Shown piece after piece: positions 10,605-18,943 of a stretch of DNA of 64,000 nt; positions within the stretch are counted from its first letter, which is position 1, and every line of letters begins with the position of its first letter. The DNA comes from JABGQS01 sp963666505 (GTDB taxonomy: Bacteria > Bacillota > Clostridia > Christensenellales > SZUA-584), in contig CAXXXL010000003.1 in NCBI GenBank assembly GCA_963666505.2, positions 868,001-932,000 of the forward strand. Reading direction: 5' to 3'. Made by a program: the position numbers and the translations under genes. The notes below the pieces were generated by a model. It did not search any database and was not told the origin of the DNA. It was given only the letters and a program-made list of their open reading frames with translations.

Positions 10605-10988
10605 GGTAAAATATTACATGTAAATCTTAGCATTGAGAGCTTTAAAGTAGAAAAACCCGACGAAAAGTTTTTAAAAATTATTTAGGTGGTAGTAGTAGCG
10701 GTACATATTATCTTCTTAAAGAGACAAAAAAGGATAAGACCCAATTTCTGAAGATAATGTGATTATTTTTTCAGCAGGTCCTTTTACAGGTGCAGCACAT
10801 AGCGGAGCATCAAGACAAAGTGTTACAACAAAATCCCCTCTAACCAGCGGTATTGTGTCAAGTGAAGCAGGCGGGCATTTTGTTCCAGAGTTTAAGTTTT
10901 CTGGCTTTGATGCAGTCGTTATTAAAGGTAAAGCAAAGAGACCTGTTTACTTGGTACACGAGGGAGAGTTTGAGTTGAAGAAGGCAGG
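10605..10988 (+). pseudogene. Aldehyde ferredoxin oxidoreductase remnant, 5' part
   Basis: Joining frames gives GKILHVNLSIESFKVEKPDEKF, then YYLLKETKKDKT, then FSAGPFTGAAHSGASRQSV, then SGIVSSEAGGHF and EFELKKAG. This is collinear with residues 6-135 of the intact AOR at 29362. Frameshifts occur near 10680 and 10740. The gene is interrupted at 10988 by the IS21-family element and resumes at 13312. The start codon is lost. The 150 bp upstream may contain the tail of a moaD copy (a worn match to VMPHISGG near 10550), but that is weak. Confidence 0.8.
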
Positions 10989-11100
10989 TGTAACTGGTAA
11001 ACTATATTGGACGGTTTTTGGCAAACAATTTTCCTACTTAATTAATAAACGAGCTTGTCAATTTATACTCGAAGGAGAGTATAAATGGAGGCAGGCAGAA

Positions 11101-12541
11101 ATGGTAGGGATAAAGATGTATGCAGAAATACAGAAACTAAAAACAATGGGGTACAAAAAACAAAGAGCAGCACGGGAACTTAGGCTTGATGCAAAAACAG
11201 TAAGGAAGTATTGGGACATGACAGAGGGCGAATATCTGTTATAAATGCTTGAAGCCAAAGAACGAACAAAAATCATGAATCCGTATTACGGGTATGTGTT
11301 GGATAAACTAGAAATATATCCTGAAATCTCAGGAGCTATACTTTACGATAATCCTAGGGAAGACTTTGCGGACTTTAATCCGTCATACCGAACTGTACGG
11401 TTGTTTGTCAGTAACGTTAAAGAGAAAGAGGGTATACCAGCGCCCGTAAAAATACGACAGTATGCTGAGAATCCTGAATTACCTTTTGGCTAACAGGCTC
11501 AGGTGGATTTGGGACAAAAGGTAATGAAAGACAGCTTTGGGAAATCCGTTAGGATATATATAGTCGCAATGGTATTAAGCTGCTCACGATATATATATAT
11601 ATGCTTTCAATTAGAACCTTTTACAGTACAAACATTTATAAAGGCACATGACAGAGCATTCGCTTTTATAAAGGAAGTCCAACAGAAATCGTATATGATC
11701 AAGATAGAGTAATGGTTGTAAGTGAAAACAGCGGAGATATTATATATACAGAAGCATTTGAAAACTACAAGAATTATGCTGGTTTCTCTGTCCATTTGTG
11801 TCGTGGCAATGACCCGGAAAGAAAAGGAAAGATTGAATCTGTCGTAAAGTATGTAAAAACAACTTTCTGACTTGTAGAATCTATCATGGGATAGCAAGGC
11901 TCAACAGCGAAGGGCTGGCGTGGTTGGACCGGACCGGAAACGGATTAGTACATGAGACAACAAAGATGGTCCCTGACGTTGTATTTGCGCAGGAGCAGAA
12001 GCATTTACTGTATGCCCAAGGGAACCTACGAGCTGGGTAAAAAAGTTCGGATAGAAGCTGATGAAACATCAAATAGGGTACGATTTACGATTTAAAAGAA
12101 GATGCATTTATTGATGAACATACTATAGCTGACGGTGTAGGTAAATGCGTGCGCAATGAACATCCGGAACGGGACAGGTTCTCCAAACTGCAAAGCATTA
12201 AAGACAAAGTGTTTGCTGGATACATATCACCGTAAGGAATTCGTTTTGTAGAGAAAATTATTGAAGTTAAACCGAGATATGTTCGGGACCAGCTGTGTAT
12301 ACTGCTGAAGCTTACAGAGATATATTCAGCAGATGGACTCCCTCGTGTAGCTGTGTATTGTCTGGATAGACAGATCGTATCTGCTAATGATTTCAGGGAT
12401 ACATTTGAGTACTCTAAACAACTGAAACCATTGCCTGTTAAATGCAGCGGCACTATTCCAGTTAAGTATAGTGTAGTCATAGCCCAAACGAGACCCATAG
12501 AGGTTTACGCCAGTCTATGTAAAGGTGGTGGGAAGTCATGA
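11101..12541 (+). pseudogene. IstA transposase of the IS21-family element, broken
   Basis: The helix-turn-helix region KMYAEIQKLKTMGYKKQRAARELRLDAKTVRKYW is clear near the start. It is followed by a stop at 11241-11243, then the PPYR-like region (LEIYPEISGAILYDNP). The DDE core begins QVDLGQKV and continues in another frame as VMVVSENSG. The end (IVSANDFRDTFEYSKQL) is in a third frame. At least four stops or frameshifts interrupt it, so it is inactive. The last bases overlap the istB start at 12538, the normal IS21 arrangement. Confidence 0.8.
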
Positions 12542-13290
12542 CAGACGTTGAACGCATCCGTACATATGCAAAGCAGCTTGGACTTGCGAACATGTCCAGG
12601 AGAACATTTCCTTTTTTAAATGAGCAAATATCCAACGAGGCTTTCCAAGTGAACTGTCTGCATGATGAGGTTTTATATCGAGAGGAGAACAAAAAGAAAC
12701 GAAGGATCAAGCAAGCCTGTCTGCTTACTTACAAGGGCTTTGGGACTTTTGATAAAGAGTTTCAGAAAAGGATTACCACCTGGCAGTTAAATCAGTTAGC
12801 CGCCCTTACCTGGATTAAAGGAATATGCAACCTGATCTTAATCGGTCCTCCGGGAACAGGAAAGACAAATCTTGCTCTGGCTATCAGAAACAAGGCTGTG
12901 GAGATTGGATACAAGGTTTTCTTTTCTTCTATGGATAACTTGTTCATATCCTGAAAACACAGGAGATCTCCCGAAATTCAGCGGCACGTCTTAAGTGGAT
13001 CAAGGAAGCAGACTTACTTATTATTGATTAGTTAGGTTATCTAACGATTGGGAAAACAGAAGTCAATATGTTCTTTCAGCTGATATCTCATTTATATGAG
13101 AATACTTCTGTTGTAATTACTTCAAACAAAGGGTTTGAATGATGGGCTGATGTTATTGGTGATTCTATCTTAGCAACCGCTTTATTGGATAGGTTGACTC
13201 ATAAATGTCAGGTGCTTTCATTTTCCGACGACAGTTACCGTTTAGCTCACAGAAAACAAATCTTTGGGAAAATACTAACTAAAAAGCAGG
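12538..13290 (+). pseudogene. IstB helper ATPase of the IS21-family element, broken
   Basis: The first 138 residues are open and contain the AAA+ Walker A GPPGTGKTNL and the preceding domain (TFDKEFQKRITTWQLNQLAALTWI). A frameshift near 12952 moves the rest (SRNSAARLKWIKEADLLIID, then ENTSVVITSNKGFE, then the LLDRLTHKCQVL block) to another frame. In-frame stops occur after LLIID and after NKGFE. The protein would normally load IstA onto target DNA. It is inactive here. Confidence 0.8.
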
Positions 13291-13311
13291 GAATTTTATT
13301 TGACAGTAACA

Positions 13312-13757
13312 GCAGGAAACGTTTGGGGTAAATAGACGGGTGAAGCTCAGGATGTTATACGCCAAAAAGCAGGGGCAAGCAGAGCACGTATTGCAGGCAT
13401 AGGTCCCGGTGGCGACAACCTTATAAAATACTCATTCATATCAAATGAGCTTGCTCACTTTAACGGCATGGGTGGCTGCGGCGCTGCAATGGGTCTAAGA
13501 ACCTTAAGGCGATTGCAGTTCACAGCAAACAAAAAATGGAGTTTGCAGACACTGAAAAGTTTAAAAGAGTGCAAAACACGTAGCTAGCGAAGTAAAAACA
13601 ATCCTGCATATGCGGGATTTAAAAAGTATGTTAAAAATTTCAACGTAGATTCTAACATTGCGGCGGGTGGGCTGACAAAAAATTGTACGAAGGGAAACTT
13701 TGAAACAGAGAAAGGTCTTCTTTCAGAAGAATGGGATAAAGAGATTATTACTCAAGG
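13312..13757 (+). pseudogene. Aldehyde ferredoxin oxidoreductase remnant, 3' part after the IS21 insertion
   Basis: The reading resumes as GNVWGK, then GEAQDVIRQKAG, then ARIAGIGPGGDNLIKYSFIS, NELAHFNGMGGCGAAMG and NNPAYAGFKKYV, ending LLSEEWDKEIITQG. This is collinear with about residues 135-285 of the intact AOR. There is a stop after NVWGK and there are frameshifts near 13500 and 13590. The match ends just before the first cluster cysteine and is replaced at about 13760 by an IS3-type sequence. The rest of the gene is gone. Confidence 0.8.
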
Positions 13758-13759
13758 GG

Positions 13760-13955
13760 AGCATGTTAAAATTTTAAATAACCTGCTAAGATAGAAGGAG
13801 TAGGGAAATCGCTCAAAAATCGGAGGCAGGAAATGGGTGAAACAAGGAACAAGGATGATGTGGATTTCAAGAAAAATGCGGCCAAATTATCGTATGCAAG
13901 TCCTAAGTTAGTATAACAGATAGTAGAAGATTTAGGCATCCGCGAAAACCTGATA
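13760..13955 (+). pseudogene. IS3-family orfA fragment
   Basis: From 13760 the DNA is homologous to the left end and orfA of the IS3-type element at 41575-41790. Shared are the AGCATGTTAAAAT start, the MGEKRKKYDENFKKNAVKLSYAS-like region (here NKDDVDFKKNAAKLSYAS) and EDLG...ENL. A TAA interrupts it at SPKLV, and the element is cut off at 13955 where a MITE-like repeat begins. It is a dead fragment that truncated the AOR pseudogene. Confidence 0.75.
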
Positions 13956-13956
13956 T

Positions 13957-14068
13957 GTGTGGACGTTTTTTTGGACTGATTACACAGCCAATCCAAGGCT
14001 TTTACTGTACTCCAATGGGCCCATCGCATCCAGTGACCTCCTTATTCTCTTCTTATGATAACAGTTTA
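13957..14068 (+). repeat. MITE-like repeat, copy A (truncated)
   Basis: About 110 bp here match 15490-15597. Shared words include AATCCAAGGCTTTTACTGTA followed by CTCCAAT, and TATTCTCTTCTTAT. The right end (ATAACAGTTTA) is a worn version of the ATACCAGTTACA terminus of copy B. The left terminus is missing. No convincing protein is encoded. Confidence 0.65.
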
Positions 14069-14345
14069 AATAGTTGTTTAGAATATTAATGAACTCATTT
14101 TTCATAACAATAACAATTTTTACTCGAGTGATTGGTTTGCAGGCGAGGGTTTTGAAGGAAATGTTTTGAAAAGGATTCTTAAGAAAAGTGAATGGAAAGT
14201 ATGCTTTTGCGAGAAATAATTCAGCAATTATAAAATATTCTGAAATGGAGGTTGTAAAGATGGACTAGTTAGTAATATAATTGACTATATATTTATGTCT
14301 GCAAAAAACGAGATTTTAGTAAGCTATTTTTTATCAGGGGGGATC

Positions 14346-15395
14346 ATGGAAATAAAGTCAAATTATAAGAAGAAAGTAACTATGCGTGATGTTGCGGAAA
14401 TCGCGAACGTTTCAGTTAGTACCGTGTCAAGGGTGATAAATGAACCGGAATCTGTTGATATTAGCAAACGGGAATCTGTTGAACAGGCACTAGCAATAAG
14501 CGGGTATATTGTGAAAATTGATAGGGCAAAAACTACTGCTTCAAAGGCAAAACGATTCAAAGGCAATATTGCGCTTATGGTTCCTGATATCGCAAATCCG
14601 CACTTTCAAGAATTCATCTTTTTAATTGAAAGGCAATTAATCGCAATCGGTTACATGATGACTCTATGTATTTTCGAAAATAAAGATGAAATAATTGATA
14701 AGTACTTCAAAGATTTGATTTCAAGAAACTTTGATGGATGTATAATGTGCTGTCTTAGACCGTCGGAGGAATCAATTTGGGCGAGGAGATTTGTGGAATT
14801 AGTTCCAATTGTATCAATTCAATCAGATATTGATGGAGTTGACTCTATAAATACGACTGATAAAGAAGGAACATTTGAGATAGTAGAACATCTGGTGTCT
14901 ATGGGGCATCAAAGGATTGCATTTATTGGATATTCATGGAATCTATCTCTATTCGAACGTAGGTTAAATGCTTATAAAGAGGTGCATATAAAGCATGGTT
15001 TGCCGATACGCGACGAATATATTGGGTATTGTGAAGCTAATTTAAAAAGCGGATATGAGGAAGCATGTAAAATCCTGAGCCTGTCACCACGGCCAACAGC
15101 GATACACAGTTTTAATACATATACCGCAATGGGCGTTTATATGGCGATACGAGATAATAAATTAAGCATCCCTAAAGACATTTCAATATCAGCAATGGAT
15201 GAGACGCCAATAACCCATATGTTTACACCGTCGCTCTCCGTTGTATCACAACCAATAGAACTGATGGCGAAGACTGGAGTAGAAATGTTGATTGATAGAT
15301 TAGAAAACGGTAAAAAGTTTCCGCCTAAAAATGTAATTTTCCCGACGACACTGTTGCTTCGAAAGTCAATTGGATTTTGTACTGAAAGTGATTAA
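14346..15395 (+). CDS. LacI family transcriptional regulator
   Basis: The 349-residue protein has an N-terminal lac-type helix-turn-helix (TMRDVAEIANVSVSTVSRVINEPESV, residues 13-38) and a periplasmic-binding-protein-like sensor domain (GNIALMVPDIANPHF onward, ending QPIELMAKTGVEMLIDRLENG). I prefer ATG 14346 because GGGGGG lies just upstream. ATG 14295 has no ribosome site and adds 17 unrelated residues. It is isolated between insertion sequence debris, so the target genes are not evident. The 277 bp before it show no feature I recognise. A C-terminal LacI fragment also exists at 38352. Confidence 0.9.
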   Translation: MEIKSNYKKKVTMRDVAEIANVSVSTVSRVINEPESVDISKRESVEQALAISGYIVKIDRAKTTASKAKRFKGNIALMVPDIANPHFQEFIFLIERQLIAIGYMMTLCIFENKDEIIDKYFKDLISRNFDGCIMCCLRPSEESIWARRFVELVPIVSIQSDIDGVDSINTTDKEGTFEIVEHLVSMGHQRIAFIGYSWNLSLFERRLNAYKEVHIKHGLPIRDEYIGYCEANLKSGYEEACKILSLSPRPTAIHSFNTYTAMGVYMAIRDNKLSIPKDISISAMDETPITHMFTPSLSVVSQPIELMAKTGVEMLIDRLENGKKFPPKNVIFPTTLLLRKSIGFCTESD

Positions 15396-15451
15396 AATGG
15401 AAGGTACAGATTATATAATGTGCATTTGTGGCGGGACAGACAAATTGTAGG

Positions 15452-15597
15452 GGTAACTGGTAAACTATATTGGACGGTTTGGGGGTGCGGATGTTTTTTT
15501 GAATTAGTTGAACAGCGAATCCAAGGCTTTTACTGTACTCCAATTGGATCATCGCCCCGAGTGACATCTTTATTCTCTTCTTATTATACCAGTTACA
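15452..15597 (+). repeat. MITE-like repeat, copy B, with IS21-type ends
   Basis: This 146-bp element is bounded by inverted ends: left GGTAACTGGTAAACTATATT, and right the reverse complement of TGTAACTGGTATAATAAG. The left 28 bases are the same as the left end of the IS21-family element at 10989 (TAACTGGTAAACTATATTGG then ACGGTTT). The interior does not match istA or istB and encodes nothing credible. It looks like a non-autonomous element that IS21-type transposase could have moved. No target duplication is obvious. Confidence 0.6.
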
Positions 15598-15602
15598 AAT
15601 AT

Positions 15603-15927
15603 GCTGTGACCGAGGAATAACAGAGCGCATTAGAGTGGATAACGGGCCTGTGTTTATATCAAAGGCTCTGGACGCATGGGTATATTCCGCTGACATAAAG
15701 CTAGACTTCTCAAGACCGGGGAAACTTACTGATAATGCCCATATTGAATCATTTAATGGTAGCCTGAGAGATAAGTGTTTAAATGTAAATTGGTTCTTGT
15801 CAATTGATGATGCAAGAAGTAAACTGGAAGCATGGCGGGTGGATTTAAAGAATTTAGGCCGCACAGTTACCTTGGGAACTTAACACCAATAGATTATGCC
15901 TTGCAGCAAGCAAGTTTTTCATCATGA
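15603..15927 (+). pseudogene. IS3-family transposase orfB, C-terminal fragment with frameshift
   Basis: The sequence reads GITERIRVDNGPVFISKALDAW, then KLDFSRPGKLTDNAHIESFNGSLRDKCLN, then LEAWRVD. It shifts frame near 15842 to FKEFRPHSYLGNLTPIDYALQQ and stops at 15925-15927. This is the last third of an IS3-type DDE transposase, with the second Asp (DNG) and Glu (IESFNG) of the catalytic triad. The N-terminal part is missing, replaced by the MITE-like repeat. It is from a different IS3 subgroup than the element at 41590. Confidence 0.8.
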
Positions 15928-16190
15928 AATAGCCGATTTTACTGATATTATGGGTGGATACATTTTCGGGGAACCCTCATAATTTTTTTATAGTGGCTTC
16001 TATCGATTGTAATCAAGATTTTTCATTAACTATAATTCAACAATTCAACAAATTTATCAATAATATCAGTTTTTTATTACTGTATGCGGTGTGTATTCAT
16101 AATTGTATTGCAAGAAGACTTGGCAAACGTGAAAAAAAATGAAAATAAGACGAAAAAATACAGTTGAATTAGAAAAAAGTGAGAAAATAT

Positions 16191-16219
16191 TTGACGCATA
16201 AACGTAAATGTATTATAAT
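16191..16219 (+). promoter_or_regulatory. Sigma-70 type promoter abutting the IS5/IS1182-type insertion
   Basis: TTGACG (16191-16196), a 17-base spacer, then TATAAT (16214-16219). The last base of the -10 box is the first base of the TAATTA repeat that flanks the insertion sequence, so transcription would begin inside the element. The 260 bases upstream (15928-16190) are AT-rich with no gene I recognise. The promoter may have served the small frame at 17898 before the insertion. Confidence 0.55.
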
Positions 16220-16224
16220 AATTA

Positions 16225-17836
16225 GGGTCTGCTGAATAACGCGAGGGCCCAGCAATGACGGCGAATACGGACGTTTCATGGTATAATAAGTGCAAGCAAA
16301 ACAGCGCAAATGCCGCAAAAACCTTGCACTTAGGAGCGAAGAAAAGATATGTATAAACGCAAATCCCCGCAAATGACCATGTTTGAAACGCCGGAGAAAT
16401 TCATGATGCTGTCAGGTCTTGACCCGAATAACCGATGGGTCAAAATGTCGAAACTGATACCATGGGATTTGGTGGAAGAGAAATATGCAAAGAACTTTAA
16501 GGAAACACCGTTTAGCCGACCGGCGAAACCGGCGCGAATGGCGATCGGTACGCAGATCATTAAAGAGAAGTACGTGCTGTCAGATGAAGAGACGGTGGAA
16601 ATGATTGCGGAAAATCCATATCTGCAATACTTCATCGGACTTGAACACTTCACGAATCGGGCACCAATGGAAGCAAGTGTCCTGACGTTGTTTCGTAAAA
16701 GGATGACGCCGGAAATGCTGGCGGAGATCAACGACTACATTATTGGGAGCAAAAGCAAAGATGACGATGATGAAAATGATCCATTGAGCGGCGCTGCAAG
16801 CGGTAAAGGAAGTGGCGATTCGGAAGAAAAAACAAACGCTGGCACACTGATATTAGACGCGACCTGTGTGCCGGCAGACATACGGTTTCCGACGGACGTT
16901 TCATTGCTGAATCAGGGCAGGGAATACCTTGAAGTCGTCATCGATGAGCAGCACAAAAAAGGTCTGACGAACGGGCAAAAACCACGAACCTATCGGCAGA
17001 TAGCACGAAAAGACTATATGCGTTTTGCAAGAAATCGTCGGCCATCTCGAAAGGCGATACGCAAGGCGATCAGAAAGCAGCTTGGATATATTTGCCGCGA
17101 TCTTAAAGCGATTGAAGAGTGCGGAATGGAAAGTCTGTCGCTGAAATCAAAAGAGCGGCTGATGGTCGTCCGTAAGATGTATGAGCAGCAGAAACAGATG
17201 TATGAAACAAAGACGCATCAGGTAGACGATCGTATCGTAAGCCTCACCCAACCGTGGGTACGACCGATTGTACGCGGCAAAGCAACGGCGCGAGTCGAGT
17301 TTGGAGCAAAGCTCGCAGTAAGCGTATTGGACGGGTACTTTCGAATTGAGCATATGAGCTGGGATGCATACAACGAAGCCAATACGTTGGAAGAAACGGT
17401 TGAGCGATACAAAGAGAAGACCGGATTTTATCCACAACGTATCCTCGCTGATAAAATTTATCGGAACAGAGATAACCTGCAGTATTGCAAGAAGTATAAC
17501 ATTCATATGAGCGGCCCGAAGCTTGGCAGACCGCCAAAGGACAAGGCATTGTATGCTCAGCAATGCAGAGATGAACGAAGAGAAGCCGGAGAACGCAACG
17601 AGGTTGAGGGTAAGTTTGGCACAGGTAAGAGATGTTATGGTATGGATCGGTTAACTGCGCGCCTGCAGAACACCAGCGAGACGCAGATACACATGATCGT
17701 ACTGACAATGAACCTTTTGAAGAGGATGAAGTCTTCTTTTGCACAATTTCTCAAAAGGTTGTTTGCGCAGAGACTTTGGTGCACGGGCTCTTGGGTTGAT
17801 GGTTGCATTCGAATTGTAGTGTAGTTCAGCAGACCC
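16225..17836 (+). mobile_element. IS5/IS1182-type insertion sequence, apparently intact
   Basis: The element is about 1.61 kb. Its ends are perfect inverted repeats GGGTCTGCTGAA (16225-16236) and TTCAGCAGACCC (17825-17836). Both sides carry TAATTA (16219-16224 and 17837-17842), which is itself a palindrome and probably includes the target duplication. The single transposase frame is uninterrupted, so the element may still be mobile. Confidence 0.85.
16349..17824 (+). CDS. Transposase, IS5/IS1182-type DDE
   Basis: The 491-residue DDE transposase has an N-terminal DUF772-like helical region (NRWVKMSKLIPWDLVEEKYAKNF, residues 27-51; RMAIGTQIIKEKYVLSDEETVEMI), then the catalytic domain. LILDATCVPADIRFPTD carries the first Asp and ILADKIYRNRDN the second. 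The Glu lies in the GERNEVEGKFG region. A charged linker (KSKDDDDENDP) sits near residue 135. The frame fills the element and ends one base before the right inverted repeat. It is complete, with no internal stops. Confidence 0.88.
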   Translation: MYKRKSPQMTMFETPEKFMMLSGLDPNNRWVKMSKLIPWDLVEEKYAKNFKETPFSRPAKPARMAIGTQIIKEKYVLSDEETVEMIAENPYLQYFIGLEHFTNRAPMEASVLTLFRKRMTPEMLAEINDYIIGSKSKDDDDENDPLSGAASGKGSGDSEEKTNAGTLILDATCVPADIRFPTDVSLLNQGREYLEVVIDEQHKKGLTNGQKPRTYRQIARKDYMRFARNRRPSRKAIRKAIRKQLGYICRDLKAIEECGMESLSLKSKERLMVVRKMYEQQKQMYETKTHQVDDRIVSLTQPWVRPIVRGKATARVEFGAKLAVSVLDGYFRIEHMSWDAYNEANTLEETVERYKEKTGFYPQRILADKIYRNRDNLQYCKKYNIHMSGPKLGRPPKDKALYAQQCRDERREAGERNEVEGKFGTGKRCYGMDRLTARLQNTSETQIHMIVLTMNLLKRMKSSFAQFLKRLFAQRLWCTGSWVDGCIRIVV

Positions 17837-17897
17837 TAATTAAAATCAAAGCGCGAGTATCGTTATAGCATTTTGAAAAAACAAAAGGAGCCCGGCT

Positions 17898-17966
17898 ATG
17901 AATTATCTGGTAGTTTTCATAGCTCGACACCATCATTTGATTGAAGGAGCATATAGAAGTGTTTGA
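17898..17966 (+). pseudogene. Short frame with strong ribosome site, possible DUF3343-like start (decayed)
   Basis: AAAAGGAG at 17883-17890 precedes an ATG encoding only 22 residues (MNYLVVFIARHHHLIEGAYR...). The start resembles the MKYLVVF opening of DUF3343 (putative sulfur/selenium carrier-like) proteins, but the frame stops at once and no continuation is visible in other frames. Such genes can lie near redox genes like the one at 18128. It may be a remnant cut off from its promoter by the insertion at 16219. The rest of 17843-18127 shows nothing else I recognise. Confidence 0.25.
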
Positions 17967-18127
17967 TTTTCATTTGTAAAGATGTAAATGAAAAGATTCA
18001 GCGACTTTTCTTTTTCTTAATAGTATAGAGTATGAAGTTGTAATGCATCTATTATAGTCAACAAGCATGAAGATTTGTAATGTTAAATTGACTGAAAGCT
18101 GAAAAAATTATAATGGAGGATATATAA

Positions 18128-18574
18128 ATGAGTGTAAAGTCTGAAAAAGCAGTTGAGTATTTTATGAGTGGCTACACATGTGCACAGAGCGTGTTACTGG
18201 CTTTTGCTGAAGATCTGGGCATGGAATTCAAAGCAGCAGCAAGGCTTTCGGACGGACTTGGCGGTGGAATCGCGAAAACCGACAATGTCTGCGGTGCAAT
18301 AACAGCAATGGCGGCAGCAATCAGCCTGAAACATGGAAAAGAGTTGCCGGACGAGGGTGAAAAGCATGCAAAAACCTATGATCTAGTTGGTAAAGCTGTC
18401 GAGGAATTTAAAGCTTCATTTGATGGCATGAAAAACTGCACGCAGCTGCTTGGCAAGAATTTATCGGTACAGGAAGAGTTTGAACAGGCGGTCGATGGAG
18501 GTATGTTCCATAAAGTTTGTCCGAGCTATGTAGAAAAAGCTGTGGAAATTGCAGAAAAATATATTGCAATGTAA
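18128..18574 (+). CDS. C-GCAxxG-C-C family putative redox-active protein
   Basis: The 148-residue protein has the four conserved cysteine positions of this family: YTCAQSVLLAFAEDLG (Cys about 18), the glycine-rich DGLGGGIAKTDNVCGAITAM (Cys about 59), MKNCTQLLG, and HKVCPSYV. Members are thought to bind a metal or cluster and are common in anaerobes, but no reaction is established. ATG 18128 follows GGAGGATATATAA, a strong site. It lies between the insertion sequence and the 4-hydroxybutyrate cluster and is probably its own unit. Confidence 0.85.
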   Translation: MSVKSEKAVEYFMSGYTCAQSVLLAFAEDLGMEFKAAARLSDGLGGGIAKTDNVCGAITAMAAAISLKHGKELPDEGEKHAKTYDLVGKAVEEFKASFDGMKNCTQLLGKNLSVQEEFEQAVDGGMFHKVCPSYVEKAVEIAEKYIAM

Positions 18575-18787
18575 ATGGTTGATACTCTAAATCAAAGAAT
18601 TGAATGGGTATTAGATGTGATTATATTGAATCACGCAGTCTATAATTCTGCGTGTCCGGATGAGAATGTTGAATGATGCCTGATAAATAGATGTTATCAG
18701 TTTCAGATAGACCAAAAGATAAGAGTTGATTACAGAGATAATAGGATATGAGCCAAAATGGGGATTTCCTCCTAAAAGCGCCATCGG

Positions 18788-18846
18788 GGAGGTGTTGTAT
18801 TAGTGAAGGTGCTCATGTGGGGAAGTACTAGACAACATCTCCTTTT
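18788..18846 (+). terminator. Long hairpin followed by TTTT, possible terminator before the 4-hydroxybutyrate cluster
   Basis: GGAGGTGTTGT (18788-18798) pairs with ACAACATCTCC (18832-18842) with one G-T pair, and is followed by TTTT. The loop is 33 bases, long for a simple terminator, so it could instead be part of a structured leader for 4hbD, which starts 98 bases later. The rest of 18575-18943 holds nothing else I can identify. Confidence 0.4.
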
Positions 18847-18943
18847 GTATGTAATTAGGGTCAGATAATCGAAGCAATGTATTTCAATCTGAACAATCAG
18901 AAGCATTTAAAAATGGTATTCGAAGTATAGGGGATGTAGTGGA

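Larger units (their letters stand above)
10989..13311 (+). mobile_element. IS21-family insertion sequence, decayed, with 5-bp target duplication
   Basis: The element is 2323 bp. The left end starts TGTAACTGGTAAACTATATT. The reverse complement of the right end starts TGTTACTGTCAAATAAAATT, an imperfect inverted repeat matching at about 14 of 20 positions. Both flanks carry the same pentamer GCAGG (10984-10988 and 13312-13316), the expected target duplication. Removing the element and one GCAGG restores the AOR reading frame (ELKKAG then NVWGK). It encodes istA and istB, both broken, so it is now immobile by itself. Confidence 0.85.

Noticed and set aside
18089..18113. TTGACT followed by TATAAT before the C-GCAxxG gene
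   Set aside because: The spacer is only about 15 bases and the implied start of transcription would fall at or beyond the ribosome site, so it is unlikely to be the real promoter.
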